From the NCBI RefSeq assembly GCF_022347545.1, contig NZ_JAKREW010000006.1, positions 62,001 through 126,000 on the forward strand: a DNA stretch of 64,000 nt. Direction: 5' to 3'. Numbering within the stretch: the stretch's first letter is position 1; each line of letters starts with the position of its first letter. Source of the stretch: Terribium retamae. GTDB taxonomy: Bacteria > Pseudomonadota > Alphaproteobacteria > Rhizobiales > Rhizobiaceae. Below the pieces are notes generated by a model. It worked only from the letters and a program-made list of their open reading frames with translations. It was not told where the DNA came from and ran no database searches. Shown here one piece after another: positions 35,701-45,328 of the stretch. The position numbers and the translations under genes were made by a program.

Positions 35701-36498
35701 GGCGAATTCGACGATGGCCGCCTCGGCGAGATCTTCATCGACATGCACAAGGAAGGCGCCGCCTTCCGTGCCATGATGAACAACTTCGCCATCGCCATCT
35801 CGCTGGGTCTCCAGTACGGCGTGCCGCTGGACGAATATGTCGAGGCCTTCACCTTCACCAAGTTCGAGCCGGCCGGCATGGTCGTCGGCAACGACGCCAT
35901 CAAGAACGCCACCTCGATCCTCGACTATGTGTTCCGCGAACTGGCGGTTTCCTACCTGTCGCGTCACGACCTTGCCCATGTCGACCAGTCGGATCTCGAC
36001 AAGACCTCGCTCGGCAAGGGCATCACCGAAGGCAAGACGACCCCCTTCTCCAAGGGCCTCTATCGCGGCGCCTCGCCGGTGAAGCTGGTGTCGAACCTCG
36101 GCGCCGAGCCGAAGGGTTTTGGTGGCAGCCAGGCGCCTGCGGCCCCTGCCCGCCCGGCATCGACCGCCTTCGCAGGCTCCAACGTGCTGGCGCTGAAGCC
36201 GAGCGCCGACGACGCGCTCGCCTACAAGCGCGACTATGAGGAGCGCGCCAAGGAACTGGCCGAGGACATCGCTTTCGAAGAAGTCACCGAGGAAGAAACC
36301 CCGACGTCGGCGCTGTTCACCGACGCGGCCGCGCATGAAGCCGCGGAGGCGAAGAAGCTCGCCGCCGACCGCCGCGCCAAGTCGCTGCTGCAGGGCTACA
36401 CCGGCAACAGCTGCTCCGAGTGCCAGAACTTCACGATGGTGCGCAACGGCACCTGCGAGAAGTGCGACACCTGCGGCGCCACGAGCGGGTGCAGCTGA
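32719..36498 (+). CDS. nrdJ: Vitamin B12-dependent (class II) ribonucleotide reductase
   Basis: Adenosylcobalamin-dependent reductase that makes deoxyribonucleotides, 1259 residues, the size of the long alphaproteobacterial form. The first redox cysteine lies in [14 protein letters not shown] (about residue 199). The catalytic loop has [20 protein letters not shown], and the phosphate-binding region has [20 protein letters not shown]. The C-terminus carries a cysteine-rich tail ([13 protein letters not shown]) for thiol regeneration. An Asp/Glu-rich insert ([13 protein letters not shown]) and an Ala/Pro linker flank the catalytic core. ATG at 32719 follows GAAGGAA. The NrdR box upstream fits known control. 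Confidence 0.96.
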   Translation: MRIERRFTKQGQSAYAEIEFRKALSEIKNPDGSVVFRLDDIDVPAQFSQVAADILAQKYFRKAGVPARLKKVEENDVPSFLWRSVADEAELAKLPENERYGSERDARQVFDRLAGTWTYWGWKGGYFASEEDAAAFRDELAYMLATQRVAPNSPQWFNTGLHWAYGIDGPGQGHYYVDPFTGKLTKSKSAYEHPQPHACFIQSVGDDLVNEGGIMDLWVREARLFKYGSGTGSNFSYLRGEGEKLSGGGKSSGLMSFLKIGDRAAGAIKSGGTTRRAAKMVIVDADHPDIESFIDWKVKEEQKVASLVAGSKIVKKHLDAIMKACVNCEGQDDDCFDPAINTALKREIKAAKKNAVPENYIQRVIQFARQGYTALDFKTYDTDWDSEAYLTVSGQNSNNSVSLKDDFLRAVEADGDWNLIRRIDGKVHKTLKARDLWEKIGYAAWASADPGLHFNTTMNDWHTCASAGAIRASNPCSEYMFLDDTACNLASINLLPYRLENGEIDIAAYEHTTRLWTIVLEISVMMAQFPSKEIAKLSYEYRTLGLGYANIGGLLMTSGIPYDSDEGRAICAALTAIMTGVAYATSAEMASELGAFPDYDRNADNMLRVMRNHRRAAYGDKDGYEKLAVNPVPLVHADLLQTELGQHAKAAWDRAIELGEEHGYRNAQATVIAPTGTIGLVMDCDTTGIEPDFALVKFKKLAGGGYFKIINRAVPEALRTLGYSESQIAEIEAYAVGHGNLNQAPGINPSSLKAKGFTDEKIEAVNAALKSAFDIKFVFNQWTLGADWVKETFGFTDEQLGDFSFEMLPALGFSRKEIEAANVHVCGAMTLEGAPFLKVEHYAVFDCANPCGKIGKRYLSVESHIRMMAAAQPFISGAISKTINMPNEATVEDAKSAYMLSWKLALKANALYRDGSKLSQPLNASLIADDDEDEDDAVEALIAAPAAAKAVQVTEKIVERVVERLYRDREKLPNRRKGYTQKAIVGGHKVYLRTGEFDDGRLGEIFIDMHKEGAAFRAMMNNFAIAISLGLQYGVPLDEYVEAFTFTKFEPAGMVVGNDAIKNATSILDYVFRELAVSYLSRHDLAHVDQSDLDKTSLGKGITEGKTTPFSKGLYRGASPVKLVSNLGAEPKGFGGSQAPAAPARPASTAFAGSNVLALKPSADDALAYKRDYEERAKELAEDIAFEEVTEEETPTSALFTDAAAHEAAEAKKLAADRRAKSLLQGYTGNSCSECQNFTMVRNGTCEKCDTCGATSGCS

Positions 36499-36549
36499 TT
36501 GTCAAAAGGGTAAACTTGACCGGGATACATCGTATCCTTCCTGAAAAAG

Positions 36550-36579
36550 CCTCCGTCGCGAAAGTGACGGAGGTTTTTT
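36550..36579 (+). terminator. Rho-independent terminator of nrdJ
   Basis: CCTCCGTC pairs perfectly with GACGGAGG over an 8-base loop and is followed by six T residues; an A-run on the other side would allow bidirectional use. Confidence 0.9.
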
Positions 36580-36666
36580 GTTGTCCCGATTCAACACCAC
36601 CCCAAAGACATTAGTCATCTCCCGACCTTCGCCTCGACAGATTTGGGCTCAACGGCCCGAAAGCGC

Positions 36667-36695
36667 TTGCATAATCCGACCGGTCGGTCAATAAT
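36667..36695 (+). promoter_or_regulatory. Promoter of the liv-type operon with TetR-type operator in the spacer
   Basis: TTGCAT (36667-36672) and AATAAT (36690-36695) are 17 bases apart. The spacer contains CCGACCGGTCGG (36676-36687), a perfect palindrome like many TetR-family operators. Binding there would block RNA polymerase. Confidence 0.65.
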
Positions 36696-36763
36696 ACCGC
36701 AAAAGAAGAATTTTGGCCGCCTGCGGCCTGGGAACGCATAGTTCAAAACCCGGGAGGAAACTG

Positions 36764-37900
36764 ATGAACTTTGCCTTGAGGACCGCCGCAGCAGTGCTTC
36801 TGCTCGGTGCGGCATCGCCTGCCCTTGCCGATATCAAGATCGGAGCAACAGTTTCGGAAACGGGCCCTGCCTCGTCGCTGGGCGACCCGGAGGCCAAGAC
36901 GTTGCGCATGCTGGTGGAAGAGATCAACGCCGCTGGAGGCGTGCTGGGGGAAAAGATCGAGCTGGTCGCCTATGACGACGCCGGCGACCCGAACAAGGCA
37001 CGCACCTTTGCAACACGCCTGATCGAAGACGACGAGGTCGTTGCCATCATAGGCGGCTCCACGACAGGCACCACCATGTCGATCATGCAAGTGGTGGCGG
37101 ATGCGGAGATCCCCTTCATCTCGCTGGCCGGCGCGATCGAGATCGTCGATCCCGTGCAGCAGTGGACGTTCAAGACGCCGCACACCGACCGCATGGCCTG
37201 CGCCAAGATCTTCGAGAACATGAAAGCCGCAGGCGTCACCAAGATCGGCATGATCTCAGGTTCCGACGGCTTCGGTGCCTCCATGCACAAGCAGTGCCTG
37301 CAGATCATCGGCGACTACGGCATCGAGGTGCTGATCGACGAGACCTATGGCCCCAACGACGCCGACATGACGCCGCAGCTCACCAACATCCGCGGCAAGG
37401 AAGGTGTACAGGCGATCCTCAACGCCGGCTTCGGACAGGGCCCGGCCATCGTAACGCGCAATTACGGCCAGCTCGGCATCAAGACGCCGCTCTACCAGTC
37501 CCACGGTGTCGCTTCCAAAGCCTTCATCGAGCTTGCCGGGCCGGCATCCAACGGCGTCAAGCTGCCCGGCACGGCCATCCTGGTCGCCAACCTGCTCAAG
37601 CAGGACGATCCGCAATACGCCGTGGTTAGCGCCTACAAGAAGGCCTATGAGGAGAAGACCGGTTCGCCCGCCTCGACCTTCGGCGGCTATGCGCATGACG
37701 CGTTGCGGCTTCTGGTCGACTCCATCGGCCGCGCAGGCAAGGCCGAGCCGGCCGCAATTCGCGATGCCATCGAGCAGACCAAGGGTTTTGTCGGCGTGAC
37801 CGGCGTGGTGAACATGTCGGCCACCGATCATCTCGGCCTCGATCTCACGGCCTTCCGCATGCTCGAGATCAAGGATGGTGACTGGGCGCTGGCGCAGTAA
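36764..37900 (+). CDS. Branched-chain-amino-acid-type ABC transporter binding protein
   Basis: A 378-residue Leu/Ile/Val-type periplasmic binding protein with signal peptide (FALRTAAAVLLLGAASPALA). Typical segments are IKIGATVSETGPASSLGDPE, LVEEINAAGGVLGEKIELV and AIIGGSTTGTTMSIMQVV. ATG at 36764 follows GGGAGGAAA. It heads a five-gene HAAT operon. Such systems also carry amides, aromatic acids and other ligands, so the substrate is open; I therefore give no livK symbol. Confidence 0.9.
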   Translation: MNFALRTAAAVLLLGAASPALADIKIGATVSETGPASSLGDPEAKTLRMLVEEINAAGGVLGEKIELVAYDDAGDPNKARTFATRLIEDDEVVAIIGGSTTGTTMSIMQVVADAEIPFISLAGAIEIVDPVQQWTFKTPHTDRMACAKIFENMKAAGVTKIGMISGSDGFGASMHKQCLQIIGDYGIEVLIDETYGPNDADMTPQLTNIRGKEGVQAILNAGFGQGPAIVTRNYGQLGIKTPLYQSHGVASKAFIELAGPASNGVKLPGTAILVANLLKQDDPQYAVVSAYKKAYEEKTGSPASTFGGYAHDALRLLVDSIGRAGKAEPAAIRDAIEQTKGFVGVTGVVNMSATDHLGLDLTAFRMLEIKDGDWALAQ

Positions 37901-37921
37901 CAGGCCCACGCACGGACAACG

Positions 37922-37942
37922 GCGCGGCACTGGCTGCCGCGC
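37922..37942 (+). other. Stem-loop after the binding-protein gene
   Basis: GCGCGGCA pairs perfectly with TGCCGCGC over a 5-base loop, without a T-run, in the 75-base gap before the permease gene. Its position equals that of stems in the two other uptake operons in this window. Confidence 0.6.
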
Positions 37943-37975
37943 TTCCTGCCCTCACGACAAGCGGAAGGGGTCGCA

Positions 37976-38848
37976 GTGACGGAGCTCCTGCAATATGTGC
38001 TGTCTGGCCTGACGGTCGGCGCGGTCTACGCGCTTGTCGCGCTCGGCTTCACCATCATCTACAACGCTTCCAATGTCGTGAATTTCGCCCAGGGCGAGTT
38101 CGTCATGCTGGGCGGCATGATCACCTTCTTCGCATGGCAGGCAGGCCTGCCGCTGCCGCTTGCCGCGGCCCTGGCGATCCTCGCAGCGGCCGCCGTCGGC
38201 GTGGCACTCAACAAGCTCGCGGTGGAACGCGCGCGCGGTGCTCCGGTGGTCAGCCTGATCATCATCACCATCGGCGCCTCCATCTTCCTGCGCGGCGGTG
38301 CGCAATTGGTCTTCGACAAGCAACTGCATCGCTTTCCGGCTTTCAGCGGCGACGAACCGCTCGTGATCGGCGGCGCCACCATCCTGCCGCAGGGCCTGTG
38401 GGTCGTCGCCGGTGCGGCGACGGTCTTTGCCCTGCTCTACCTCTTCTTCACGCGCACGCTGACCGGCAAAGCGATCCTCGCCACGGCCAACAACCGCGTC
38501 GCGGCCCGGCTGGTCGGCATCAACACCGACTACATGATGACGCTGTCCTTCGCGCTCTCCGCCGCCATCGGCGCGCTTGCCGGCGTGCTCATGACGCCGA
38601 TCACGCTGACCAGCTACGATCTCGGCGTGGCCTATGCCCTGAAAGGCTTCGCCGCAGCCATGCTGGGCGGCATGGGCGTGCCGGCCGGCGCGCTCGTGGG
38701 CGGTCTCATGCTCGGCCTGATCGAGGCGATCACCGCCGGCTATGTCAGTTCGGTCTACAAGGACGCCGTCGCTTTCATCGTCATTCTCGCCGTGCTGTTT
38801 GCCATGCCGCAAGGCCTGTTCGGCCGCAAATCGACCGACCGGGTGTGA
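37976..38848 (+). CDS. LivH-type ABC permease
   Basis: A 290-residue inner-membrane permease with about eight helices and the family signatures GLTVGAVYALVALGFTIIYN, VNFAQGEFVMLGG and KGFAAAMLGGMGVPAGALVG. It starts at GTG 37976, preceded by GGAAGGGG. Two bases separate its stop from the next permease start. Confidence 0.92.
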   Translation: MTELLQYVLSGLTVGAVYALVALGFTIIYNASNVVNFAQGEFVMLGGMITFFAWQAGLPLPLAAALAILAAAAVGVALNKLAVERARGAPVVSLIIITIGASIFLRGGAQLVFDKQLHRFPAFSGDEPLVIGGATILPQGLWVVAGAATVFALLYLFFTRTLTGKAILATANNRVAARLVGINTDYMMTLSFALSAAIGALAGVLMTPITLTSYDLGVAYALKGFAAAMLGGMGVPAGALVGGLMLGLIEAITAGYVSSVYKDAVAFIVILAVLFAMPQGLFGRKSTDRV

Positions 38849-38850
38849 CG

Positions 38851-39807
38851 ATGCGGCTTTCCTCCTCCAAGCATCTCACCCTGCTGGTCCTGGCCGCGAT
38901 CATTCTCATCGCGCCGTTCGGCTTCCCGTCGAACTTCTACTACCGCATCGGCTCGCTGATCTTCGTAAACGGCCTGGCGGTGACGGGATTGGTCATCCTG
39001 ATCGGATTTGCCGGCCAGATCAGCCTGGGCCATGCCGGCTTTGCCGGCATTGGTGCCTATGCCTGCGCGCTGGCCCCGCAATATCTCGGCCTGCATCCGG
39101 CACTCGCCATGCTGCTCGGAACCGCGCTGAGCGCCGCAATCGCTTGGTTGATCGGCCGGCCGATCCTGCGTCTGCAAGGTTACTACCTCGCGGTTGCAAC
39201 GCTGGGCTTCGGCATCCTGGTCTCGATGGTGCTGGCAAACGAAGCACCGATCACCGGCGGGCCGGACGGCCACGAAGTACCGGAGCTTGGCCTGAGGAAG
39301 CTGCTCGAGACGATTGGTCTCGACCTTTCCAATGCCCAGTTCTGGTATGCATTCACCGGCCTGTTCCTGCTGGCCGGAACCTGGCTTGCGCTCAATCTCC
39401 ACGACAGCCCGTCGGGCCGGGCGTTGCGCGCACTGCACGATTCCGAGATCGCTGCCCGCACGGTGGGCGTCGATGTCACGCGCTACAAACTCTCTGCCTT
39501 TGTCCTCTCTGCGGTCTATGCGTCCCTGTCCGGTTCGCTTCTGGCGCTGATGAACAAGTTCATCACACCCGACGCTGCCGGTTTCCTGCACTCGATCGAG
39601 CTTGTCACCATGACGGTGCTGGGCGGCGCGGGCTCGGTGCCGGGTGCGGTTGCCGGAGCGGCGCTGCTTACCATGCTGCCGCAGGTGCTGACTGTCCTGC
39701 AGGACTACGAGCATATGATCCTCGGCCTGATCATGATGCTGGTCATGATTTTCATGCCGTCCGGGCTTGTGCCCAGCCTGTCACGGCTGCTGCGCGGGAG
39801 AACATGA
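38851..39807 (+). CDS. LivM-type ABC permease
   Basis: A 318-residue permease, partner of the LivH-type subunit. Recognisable segments are LVILIGFAGQISLGHAGFAG, LRLQGYYLAVATLGFGILVS and ALHDSEIAARTVGVDVTRYK. It overlaps the following ATPase gene by four bases (ATGATG over the TGA stop). Confidence 0.92.
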   Translation: MRLSSSKHLTLLVLAAIILIAPFGFPSNFYYRIGSLIFVNGLAVTGLVILIGFAGQISLGHAGFAGIGAYACALAPQYLGLHPALAMLLGTALSAAIAWLIGRPILRLQGYYLAVATLGFGILVSMVLANEAPITGGPDGHEVPELGLRKLLETIGLDLSNAQFWYAFTGLFLLAGTWLALNLHDSPSGRALRALHDSEIAARTVGVDVTRYKLSAFVLSAVYASLSGSLLALMNKFITPDAAGFLHSIELVTMTVLGGAGSVPGAVAGAALLTMLPQVLTVLQDYEHMILGLIMMLVMIFMPSGLVPSLSRLLRGRT

Positions 39808-40595
39808 TGCCGCTGCTTCGCGTCGAAGGTCTCGGCATCGATTTCGGCGGCTTGCGCGCCGTCGACAATGTCGGTTTCCAGGTCGAGCCGGGTGAGATCG
39901 TTTCGGTCATCGGTCCTAACGGCGCCGGCAAGACCACGCTGTTCAACATGATCAGCGGCGCCTACCAGCCGGCGCGCGGCGCGGTTTCGCTGGACGGCGA
40001 GATCGTGACGGGCATGGTGCCGCATCTGCTTGCCCGGCGCGGCCTGTCGCGCACATTCCAGAACCTGCAGATCTTCCAGAAAATGACCGTGCTGGAAAAC
40101 GTCATGGTCGGCTGCCATCTGCAGGAGCGCGCCAGCCTGCTGGCCGATCTGTTCTCCACCCCAGCCTCCCGCAAGCGCAGCGCCGAGACACGTGCTGCTG
40201 CCCTGAAGCTGCTCGAACGCGTTGGCCTCGATTGCGCAGCCGACAAGGAAGCATCGTCGCTGTCCTACGGTGCGCTGAAGCGGCTGGAGATCGCACGGGC
40301 GCTTGCGCTTGAGCCGCGTATCCTTTTGCTCGACGAGCCGGCCGCCGGCTGCAATGCCGTCGAGACCGAAGAGATCGATCATCTTGTGGCGGACGTCGCA
40401 AAGTCGGGCGTCGCCATCCTGCTCGTCGAGCACGACATGAAGCTGGTCATGCGCATCTCCAACCACATCGTCGTGCTCGACCGTGGCGAGAAGATAGCCG
40501 AAGGCCGACCCGGCGAGGTGTCGCGCGATCCGAAGGTGATCGAAGCCTATCTGGGCGTTCAGCCGAAGGAGGCAGGCGGCCATGCTCTCGGTTGA
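39804..40595 (+). CDS. LivG-type ABC ATPase
   Basis: A 263-residue ATPase with Walker A GPNGAGKTT, LivG-type RTFQNLQIFQKMTVLENVMVG region (read in part), Walker B ILLLDEPAAGCN and switch His in LLVEHDMKLVM. The signature reads LSYGALKRLEIARAL in place of LSGGQ, which is normal for LivG. The position normally GLN or GMN in DEPAAG is CNAVE here. It overlaps both neighbours. Confidence 0.92.
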   Translation: MMPLLRVEGLGIDFGGLRAVDNVGFQVEPGEIVSVIGPNGAGKTTLFNMISGAYQPARGAVSLDGEIVTGMVPHLLARRGLSRTFQNLQIFQKMTVLENVMVGCHLQERASLLADLFSTPASRKRSAETRAAALKLLERVGLDCAADKEASSLSYGALKRLEIARALALEPRILLLDEPAAGCNAVETEEIDHLVADVAKSGVAILLVEHDMKLVMRISNHIVVLDRGEKIAEGRPGEVSRDPKVIEAYLGVQPKEAGGHALG

Positions 40596-41283
40596 GAACC
40601 TGCGTTCGCGCTACGGCCGCATCGAGGTGCTGCATGGCGTCGACCTCGACGTGCGTTCGGGTGAGATCGTCGCGGTGGTGGGCGCCAACGGTGCCGGCAA
40701 GACCACGCTGCTGCGCTGTATTTCCGGCGTGCAGCCGATCAGCGGCGGCTCGATGGTTTTCCGCGGAGAGCCGCTGCAAACCGTCTCCGCGCACCGCCGC
40801 GTGGCGCTCGGCCTGTCGCAATCGCCTGAGGGCCGACAGATCTTCACCAATCTCACCGTAGAGGAAAACCTGCGTCTCGGCGCCTATCTCTTCTCGGACG
40901 CCCGGGTCGAGACGGACATGGCCGAGGCGTTCGCGCTGTTTCCGATCTTGAAGGAGAAACGCAACCTCGCCGCCGGCGGGCTGTCAGGCGGCCAGCAGCA
41001 GATGCTGGCGATCGCCCGCGCTTTGATGGCGCGGCCCGCTTGCCTTCTGCTCGATGAACCAAGCATGGGGCTGGCACCGATCCTCGTCGCCCAGATCCTC
41101 GACGTGGTGAAGAACCTCAAGGCGCTTGGCATCACCGTGCTGCTGGTCGAGCAAAACGCCTATGCCGCATTGCAGGTGGCCGATCGCGGTTACGTCATGG
41201 AAACCGGACGCATCACAATGTCCGGCCCGGCCGAGCAACTCATCGCGGACGAGCGCATACGTGCTGCGTATCTGGGAGTCTAA
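40582..41283 (+). CDS. LivF-type ABC ATPase
   Basis: A 233-residue ATPase, last gene of the operon. It has Walker A GANGAGKTT, the LivF-type SPEGRQIFTNLTVEENL, signature LSGGQQQMLAIARAL, Walker B LLLDEPSMGLAP and VLLVEQNAY. It overlaps the LivG-type gene by 14 bases. It converges on the AsmA gene; a GCCGATATCGGC palindrome lies at 41331-41342 between them. Confidence 0.93.
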   Translation: MLSVENLRSRYGRIEVLHGVDLDVRSGEIVAVVGANGAGKTTLLRCISGVQPISGGSMVFRGEPLQTVSAHRRVALGLSQSPEGRQIFTNLTVEENLRLGAYLFSDARVETDMAEAFALFPILKEKRNLAAGGLSGGQQQMLAIARALMARPACLLLDEPSMGLAPILVAQILDVVKNLKALGITVLLVEQNAYAALQVADRGYVMETGRITMSGPAEQLIADERIRAAYLGV

Positions 41284-41349
41284 ACCTGCGCTTACGAGGA
41301 AGGGCCTGAGCCGACGATCATATCGATTGGGCCGATATCGGCGCTGCCG

Positions 41350-44300
41350 CTAGCGTAGAATCTGATCGAGGATTGTTTCGATCTTGTCTTTCTTCGGTGC
41401 CTCTGGCGAAGGCGGTTGGTCCGCTGCGGGCTCCATTTCGCCCTGCGCCGCCCCTTCGGAGTCCTGCGGCGCCTCCGGAGGGCTTTGATCCAGGGCTCCT
41501 TGATCGGGCTTCTGACCCGGCAAGACGCCGTTTATGATGTCGGTCAGCCCGGATTTATCGCCCTTGTCCTTGACGGCGCCGTTGATCAGGTCGCCGATAA
41601 GATCGCCGGCTCCCTTGTCGGTACCGGCTTCTCCCGGGAGGATTTTGTCGAGGTTGAGCTTGCCGGTCGGCAATCCGAGGCGGTTCAGCATCTCCAGCGC
41701 ACCCTTCGGATCCTGCAACAGCTTGCGCAGATCCGGATAGATGCGCGGTGCCGACAGCGAACCGTCCACGATGACCGGCACACCGATACCCTTTGCCGCG
41801 ATGTCGCCGCCTTGCCCGGAGAGCGAAGCAACGACCCGTGGATTGAGATTGATTGCAAGTGTCTGTTCCGCAAGGTCGATCTGGCCTGTGCCGTCCATTC
41901 GCACAAGCGGTCCGAGCAGGCTGATATCCTGTGTCTGTGCGATACCCTTCTCGATAGCAAAAGAAGCGCCAAGTTCGGTGAAAGTCGTCTTCTTGTTGTC
42001 GTCCGACTTGAAGCCGCCGGCAAGCAGTCCAGCCAAATTGTTATAGACCTCCGCGATATTGATGCCGCGCAGCGCACCATCGCTGAGTTTCAGCGAGGCT
42101 TGACCTTCAAGCGACCGCCTCAGGGTCTTGGTGGTTTTCCCAGCACCCGACACGGCGACGTTCGTATCGAGCCGGCCCTCCAGCTTGTCGAACCCGGCCG
42201 CATCGTGGAGCAGCGACGCAGCGGTCGCGCCGGCGACTGCAAGGTCCAGTTTTATCGCCGGGACTTCGCTCGATCCGCTCGCGGTCACTTTTGCCGCAAT
42301 GGTGCCTCCGTAGAACGGGCTTTGCGGCACGGTCAGATCGGCATCTCCGTTCGCCACCACGAGCGTTGTTTTGACCGGCCCTGCAAAGACCTTGCCATAA
42401 CCGATCTTGTCCGCCGCGACATCGATCTTCACATCCATCCCTTTGAGGAAGGCAAGATCGATGGGAGCGTCGCTGGGACCGGCTGCGCCTTGCTTTGCAC
42501 CGGCGGCGGCCTGCTCCCCTCCCGTGAGCGCGGCGAAATCCAGCGTCGCAAACTGGAGCGAGGTGCGAATATCGAGCGGCGTGCCAAGTTTGATCGCGCC
42601 GTCGCCCGATGCCTTGATCCCATTGAGGCCAATATTGGCCTTTGCGAACGAGACGCCTGCCGGACCGGCGTCAACGGTACCCTTGAAGTCGAAATCCCGC
42701 AGGCCGCCGGAAGCGCCCTGCCCCAACCACTGCAGCAGCTTGTCCAGCGATGACGTCGTGGCGGAAACCTGCCCCTTGAACGTACCGCCAGCAGCCACCG
42801 TGCCGTTCGCGCTCGCGCGCAACAACTTCGACGTTATGGAAAGGCTGACCGGCCCCGACGCCTCGGCAATCGATGGGCTGGAAAGGAAATCGGCTGGTGC
42901 AACCTTGGATTGGAAAGCGATCTCCTGCCCCTTCCAGGTCAGCTTTCCCGCGACATCGACCGGCTCGGCAATGTCTTGAATTTTTGCGTCGAGGCTCAGA
43001 CCGGTGATGTCACCGCTTTTTTGCCCGGTAACCGCCGTCAGCGGGACCTTGCCCTGGCGAATGCCGACCTTCCCGCGCAGGTTGAGGCTCTCGCGCATCT
43101 TGCGCGCGCTCATCCCGCGAAACGCAAAAGCGGTATCCAGCGTTATCTTTCCAGACAGTGGGACCGACTGGCCGGCGAGCTTTGCCATGGCGCCGATATC
43201 CAGTCCCGAACTGGTGAGCTTGCCCTGGAAAGTAGGCGAAGCCTTGGTCACGTCCGTCGAAACCGAAGCCGCGATACTGCCTGCATCGAGACCGAGATGT
43301 TGCAGGCTCGCTTCAAGATGTCCGCTGCGCAGGGTCGCCGCAAATTGAACATCGGATGCGGCAAGGGCACCGCTGACCACTTGATCCACCGTGACGCTGA
43401 CATCGGCGTCGACGTTCGACAGCATCGCCAAGCTGAGTTCGCCCTCACTCTCCGGCTCCGCCTTCCCGTTTTCGGCAGGGGCTAGCACGCCGATATCGAT
43501 GCGTTTCGCGGAGAGGTCCGCCAGGAAGCGATGCGGCTTGCCGGGTTTGAACAGCGCGTCCAGTTGGAAAGACTGGTCAGCAAGCTCGAACTGCCCGCCC
43601 AGGATCTGATAGCCGCCATTTTCATTCAGCCGGATTTCACCGCTTGCTTTGACCGAAGCAAGCAAAGGAGACGGCGCGGGATCGATTTTCGCAGCAAGAA
43701 CGACTTTGGCCGGTTGTCTCTGAAGAATTGGTCTCAGCGCCGAAAGGGTACCCTCCAGTTGCAAGCGTCGGCCATCCTGCGTGGCAGCCAGCGAGAACAC
43801 CACCTCGCCGTCCAGATCAGGTGCCTTAAGATCAACATCGATCGCACCGACGGTGCTTGCCGCGCCGCTTCCATCGGTCGAGCTGAGGCTGCCATTTTCT
43901 ATGGTGATCCGATTGACGGCCAGTCGCTCCAGCGCGCCGATCAGCGCAGCAAAGGGATCGCGGTCAGCCTGATCCGACGGCGCCGACTGCACAGTCGCGC
44001 CGTCGGCTGATGATTTGATGGTGATGGCGGGATCGACCAGCGCAATGGACTGGATTTCGAGCTTTTTGGACCACAGCGACGAAAGCGTGATCTCGGTCGA
44101 AAACTCGGGCACTTTCGCAGAAAGATCGCCTGTTTCGGACGAGATGGTGATGTCCTTTGTCACTACGGACAAACTAGGCAGGAAAGACAGCCGCACCGGA
44201 CCGTTCAGACCGATAGCCATGCCGCTTGCCGACGACAGTTGCCGGCTGAGTTCAGAACGGGCCCAGTCCGTCGAAACCAGCGTCGGGAGGACGAGGAGCA

Positions 44301-44352
44301 GGCCAATGACGGCCGCAACGACGGCAATCACTGCGGCAGCAGCTTTTTTCAT
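41350..44352 (-). CDS. AsmA family protein
   Basis: A 1000-residue envelope protein with an N-terminal membrane anchor (AAAAVIAVVAAVIGLLLVLP) and a long beta-rich body of repeated short strands, ending with AsmA_2-type sequence (GALRGINIAEVYNNLAGLL, then QTQDISLLGPLVRMDGTGQI) and a Pro/Glu/Asp-rich tail. AsmA-like proteins are bridge-type or assembly proteins linked to lipid transport and outer-membrane homeostasis; the role here is inferred from family. The gene is alone, with its promoter in the 203-base gap before the TetR gene. Confidence 0.88.
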   Translation of the reverse strand: MKKAAAAVIAVVAAVIGLLLVLPTLVSTDWARSELSRQLSSASGMAIGLNGPVRLSFLPSLSVVTKDITISSETGDLSAKVPEFSTEITLSSLWSKKLEIQSIALVDPAITIKSSADGATVQSAPSDQADRDPFAALIGALERLAVNRITIENGSLSSTDGSGAASTVGAIDVDLKAPDLDGEVVFSLAATQDGRRLQLEGTLSALRPILQRQPAKVVLAAKIDPAPSPLLASVKASGEIRLNENGGYQILGGQFELADQSFQLDALFKPGKPHRFLADLSAKRIDIGVLAPAENGKAEPESEGELSLAMLSNVDADVSVTVDQVVSGALAASDVQFAATLRSGHLEASLQHLGLDAGSIAASVSTDVTKASPTFQGKLTSSGLDIGAMAKLAGQSVPLSGKITLDTAFAFRGMSARKMRESLNLRGKVGIRQGKVPLTAVTGQKSGDITGLSLDAKIQDIAEPVDVAGKLTWKGQEIAFQSKVAPADFLSSPSIAEASGPVSLSITSKLLRASANGTVAAGGTFKGQVSATTSSLDKLLQWLGQGASGGLRDFDFKGTVDAGPAGVSFAKANIGLNGIKASGDGAIKLGTPLDIRTSLQFATLDFAALTGGEQAAAGAKQGAAGPSDAPIDLAFLKGMDVKIDVAADKIGYGKVFAGPVKTTLVVANGDADLTVPQSPFYGGTIAAKVTASGSSEVPAIKLDLAVAGATAASLLHDAAGFDKLEGRLDTNVAVSGAGKTTKTLRRSLEGQASLKLSDGALRGINIAEVYNNLAGLLAGGFKSDDNKKTTFTELGASFAIEKGIAQTQDISLLGPLVRMDGTGQIDLAEQTLAINLNPRVVASLSGQGGDIAAKGIGVPVIVDGSLSAPRIYPDLRKLLQDPKGALEMLNRLGLPTGKLNLDKILPGEAGTDKGAGDLIGDLINGAVKDKGDKSGLTDIINGVLPGQKPDQGALDQSPPEAPQDSEGAAQGEMEPAADQPPSPEAPKKDKIETILDQILR

Positions 44353-44555
44353 ATCGATCAGCCAGCTTCACCGAAAGAATCAGTAACTGCACCATACATC
44401 AGCGCATTCCGGATTTCACAATCGGCTCGCCAGACGGCTCGCGCACTGGCGGTCCGGAAGATGATGAAGCTGTCGCCTCGCCGAAGCGTCACGCTACGCA
44501 GCAAGGTCCTTGGTCAGGAAAATCCGCTTAATACCAGGCCGCGCACAGGCAGGCC

Positions 44556-45134
44556 TCAGCGCCGGCGCAACCCGTCTACGAAGACATCGACGAGACGAAG
44601 CGCGGTGGGTTGCCATTCGGCCGCACCTTGCGAATAGAAGATGCCGACCAGGGTCCGCAGCAGGTCTTCCGGCGAAATGTCGGAACGCAGTTCGCCGGAG
44701 GCGACACCGCGTTCGAGCAGCAGGGCAATGGCCGCCGTCAGTCGCTCGAACGAGTAGGCCTTCAGCTCGGACGAGCCGTGCGCCACAAGCTGAAGCCCTT
44801 CGATCATACCTTTCTTGGTAGCGACGAGGCGGACGTTGGCATGCAGCCATCTGCGCAATGCTTCGACCGGCTCGATATCTTTGGCCAACCGTTCGGCAAG
44901 ATCCGTCAACTGGTCGACCTCGTGGCGATAGACCGCCTCGAAGAGGGCTTCGCGCGTCGGAAAATGGCGGTAGAGCGTGCCGATGCCGACTCCTGCCTGC
45001 CGTGCCACCGCTTCAAGGCTGGCTTGCGGGCCGCCGGTGCTGAATATCTGCGTCGCCGCCTCGAGCAGCAGCTCGCGGTTGCGAATTGAATCCGCACGCG
45101 GCTTACGCCTTGTCTTTTCGGTCTTCGGTTCCAT
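44556..45134 (-). CDS. TetR-family regulator
   Basis: A 192-residue repressor with an N-terminal TetR helix-turn-helix (ATQIFSTGGPQASLEAVARQ, then GVGIGTLYRHFPTREALFEA) and a C-terminal ligand domain of the SbtR-like type. The ATG at 45134 follows GGAGAA by one base; the longer frame to 45218 has no ribosome site. It is divergent from the molybdenum hydroxylase operon across 194 bases that hold a palindrome suited to its own binding, so it probably controls both. Confidence 0.9.
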   Translation of the reverse strand: MEPKTEKTRRKPRADSIRNRELLLEAATQIFSTGGPQASLEAVARQAGVGIGTLYRHFPTREALFEAVYRHEVDQLTDLAERLAKDIEPVEALRRWLHANVRLVATKKGMIEGLQLVAHGSSELKAYSFERLTAAIALLLERGVASGELRSDISPEDLLRTLVGIFYSQGAAEWQPTALRLVDVFVDGLRRR

Positions 45135-45166
45135 TTTCTCCAACGGGACACATTCCCCCTTGATAA

Positions 45167-45183
45167 ACGGAGGCACCCTCCGT
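45167..45183. promoter_or_regulatory. TetR-type operator in the divergent region
   Basis: ACGGAGG-CAC-CCTCCGT is a perfect 7-bp inverted repeat with a 3-base centre, 32 bases upstream of the TetR start. It is likely to be the operator for this regulator and hence for the divergent hydroxylase genes. Confidence 0.65.
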
Positions 45184-45328
45184 ATATAGTGTTGCAGATC
45201 GGGACATTGCAAAGACAATCCCGGTCAGGGTCAACGGACCGTTTCGCACCAGATCTTTCCGCGCGCCCGCATCCTTCGCCGCTGGACAGCGGCTTCCATA
45301 TATCACGATCACTGAATGGAGTACCGCG

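Noticed and set aside
33268-36336. Two long minus-strand open frames opposite nrdJ
   Set aside because: Both lie entirely within the coding region of a clear NrdJ and have no ribosome site or family-like sequence.
41331-41342. GCCGATATCGGC palindrome as terminator between convergent genes
   Set aside because: It is short, has no loop room and no T-run; noted in the LivF-type entry only.
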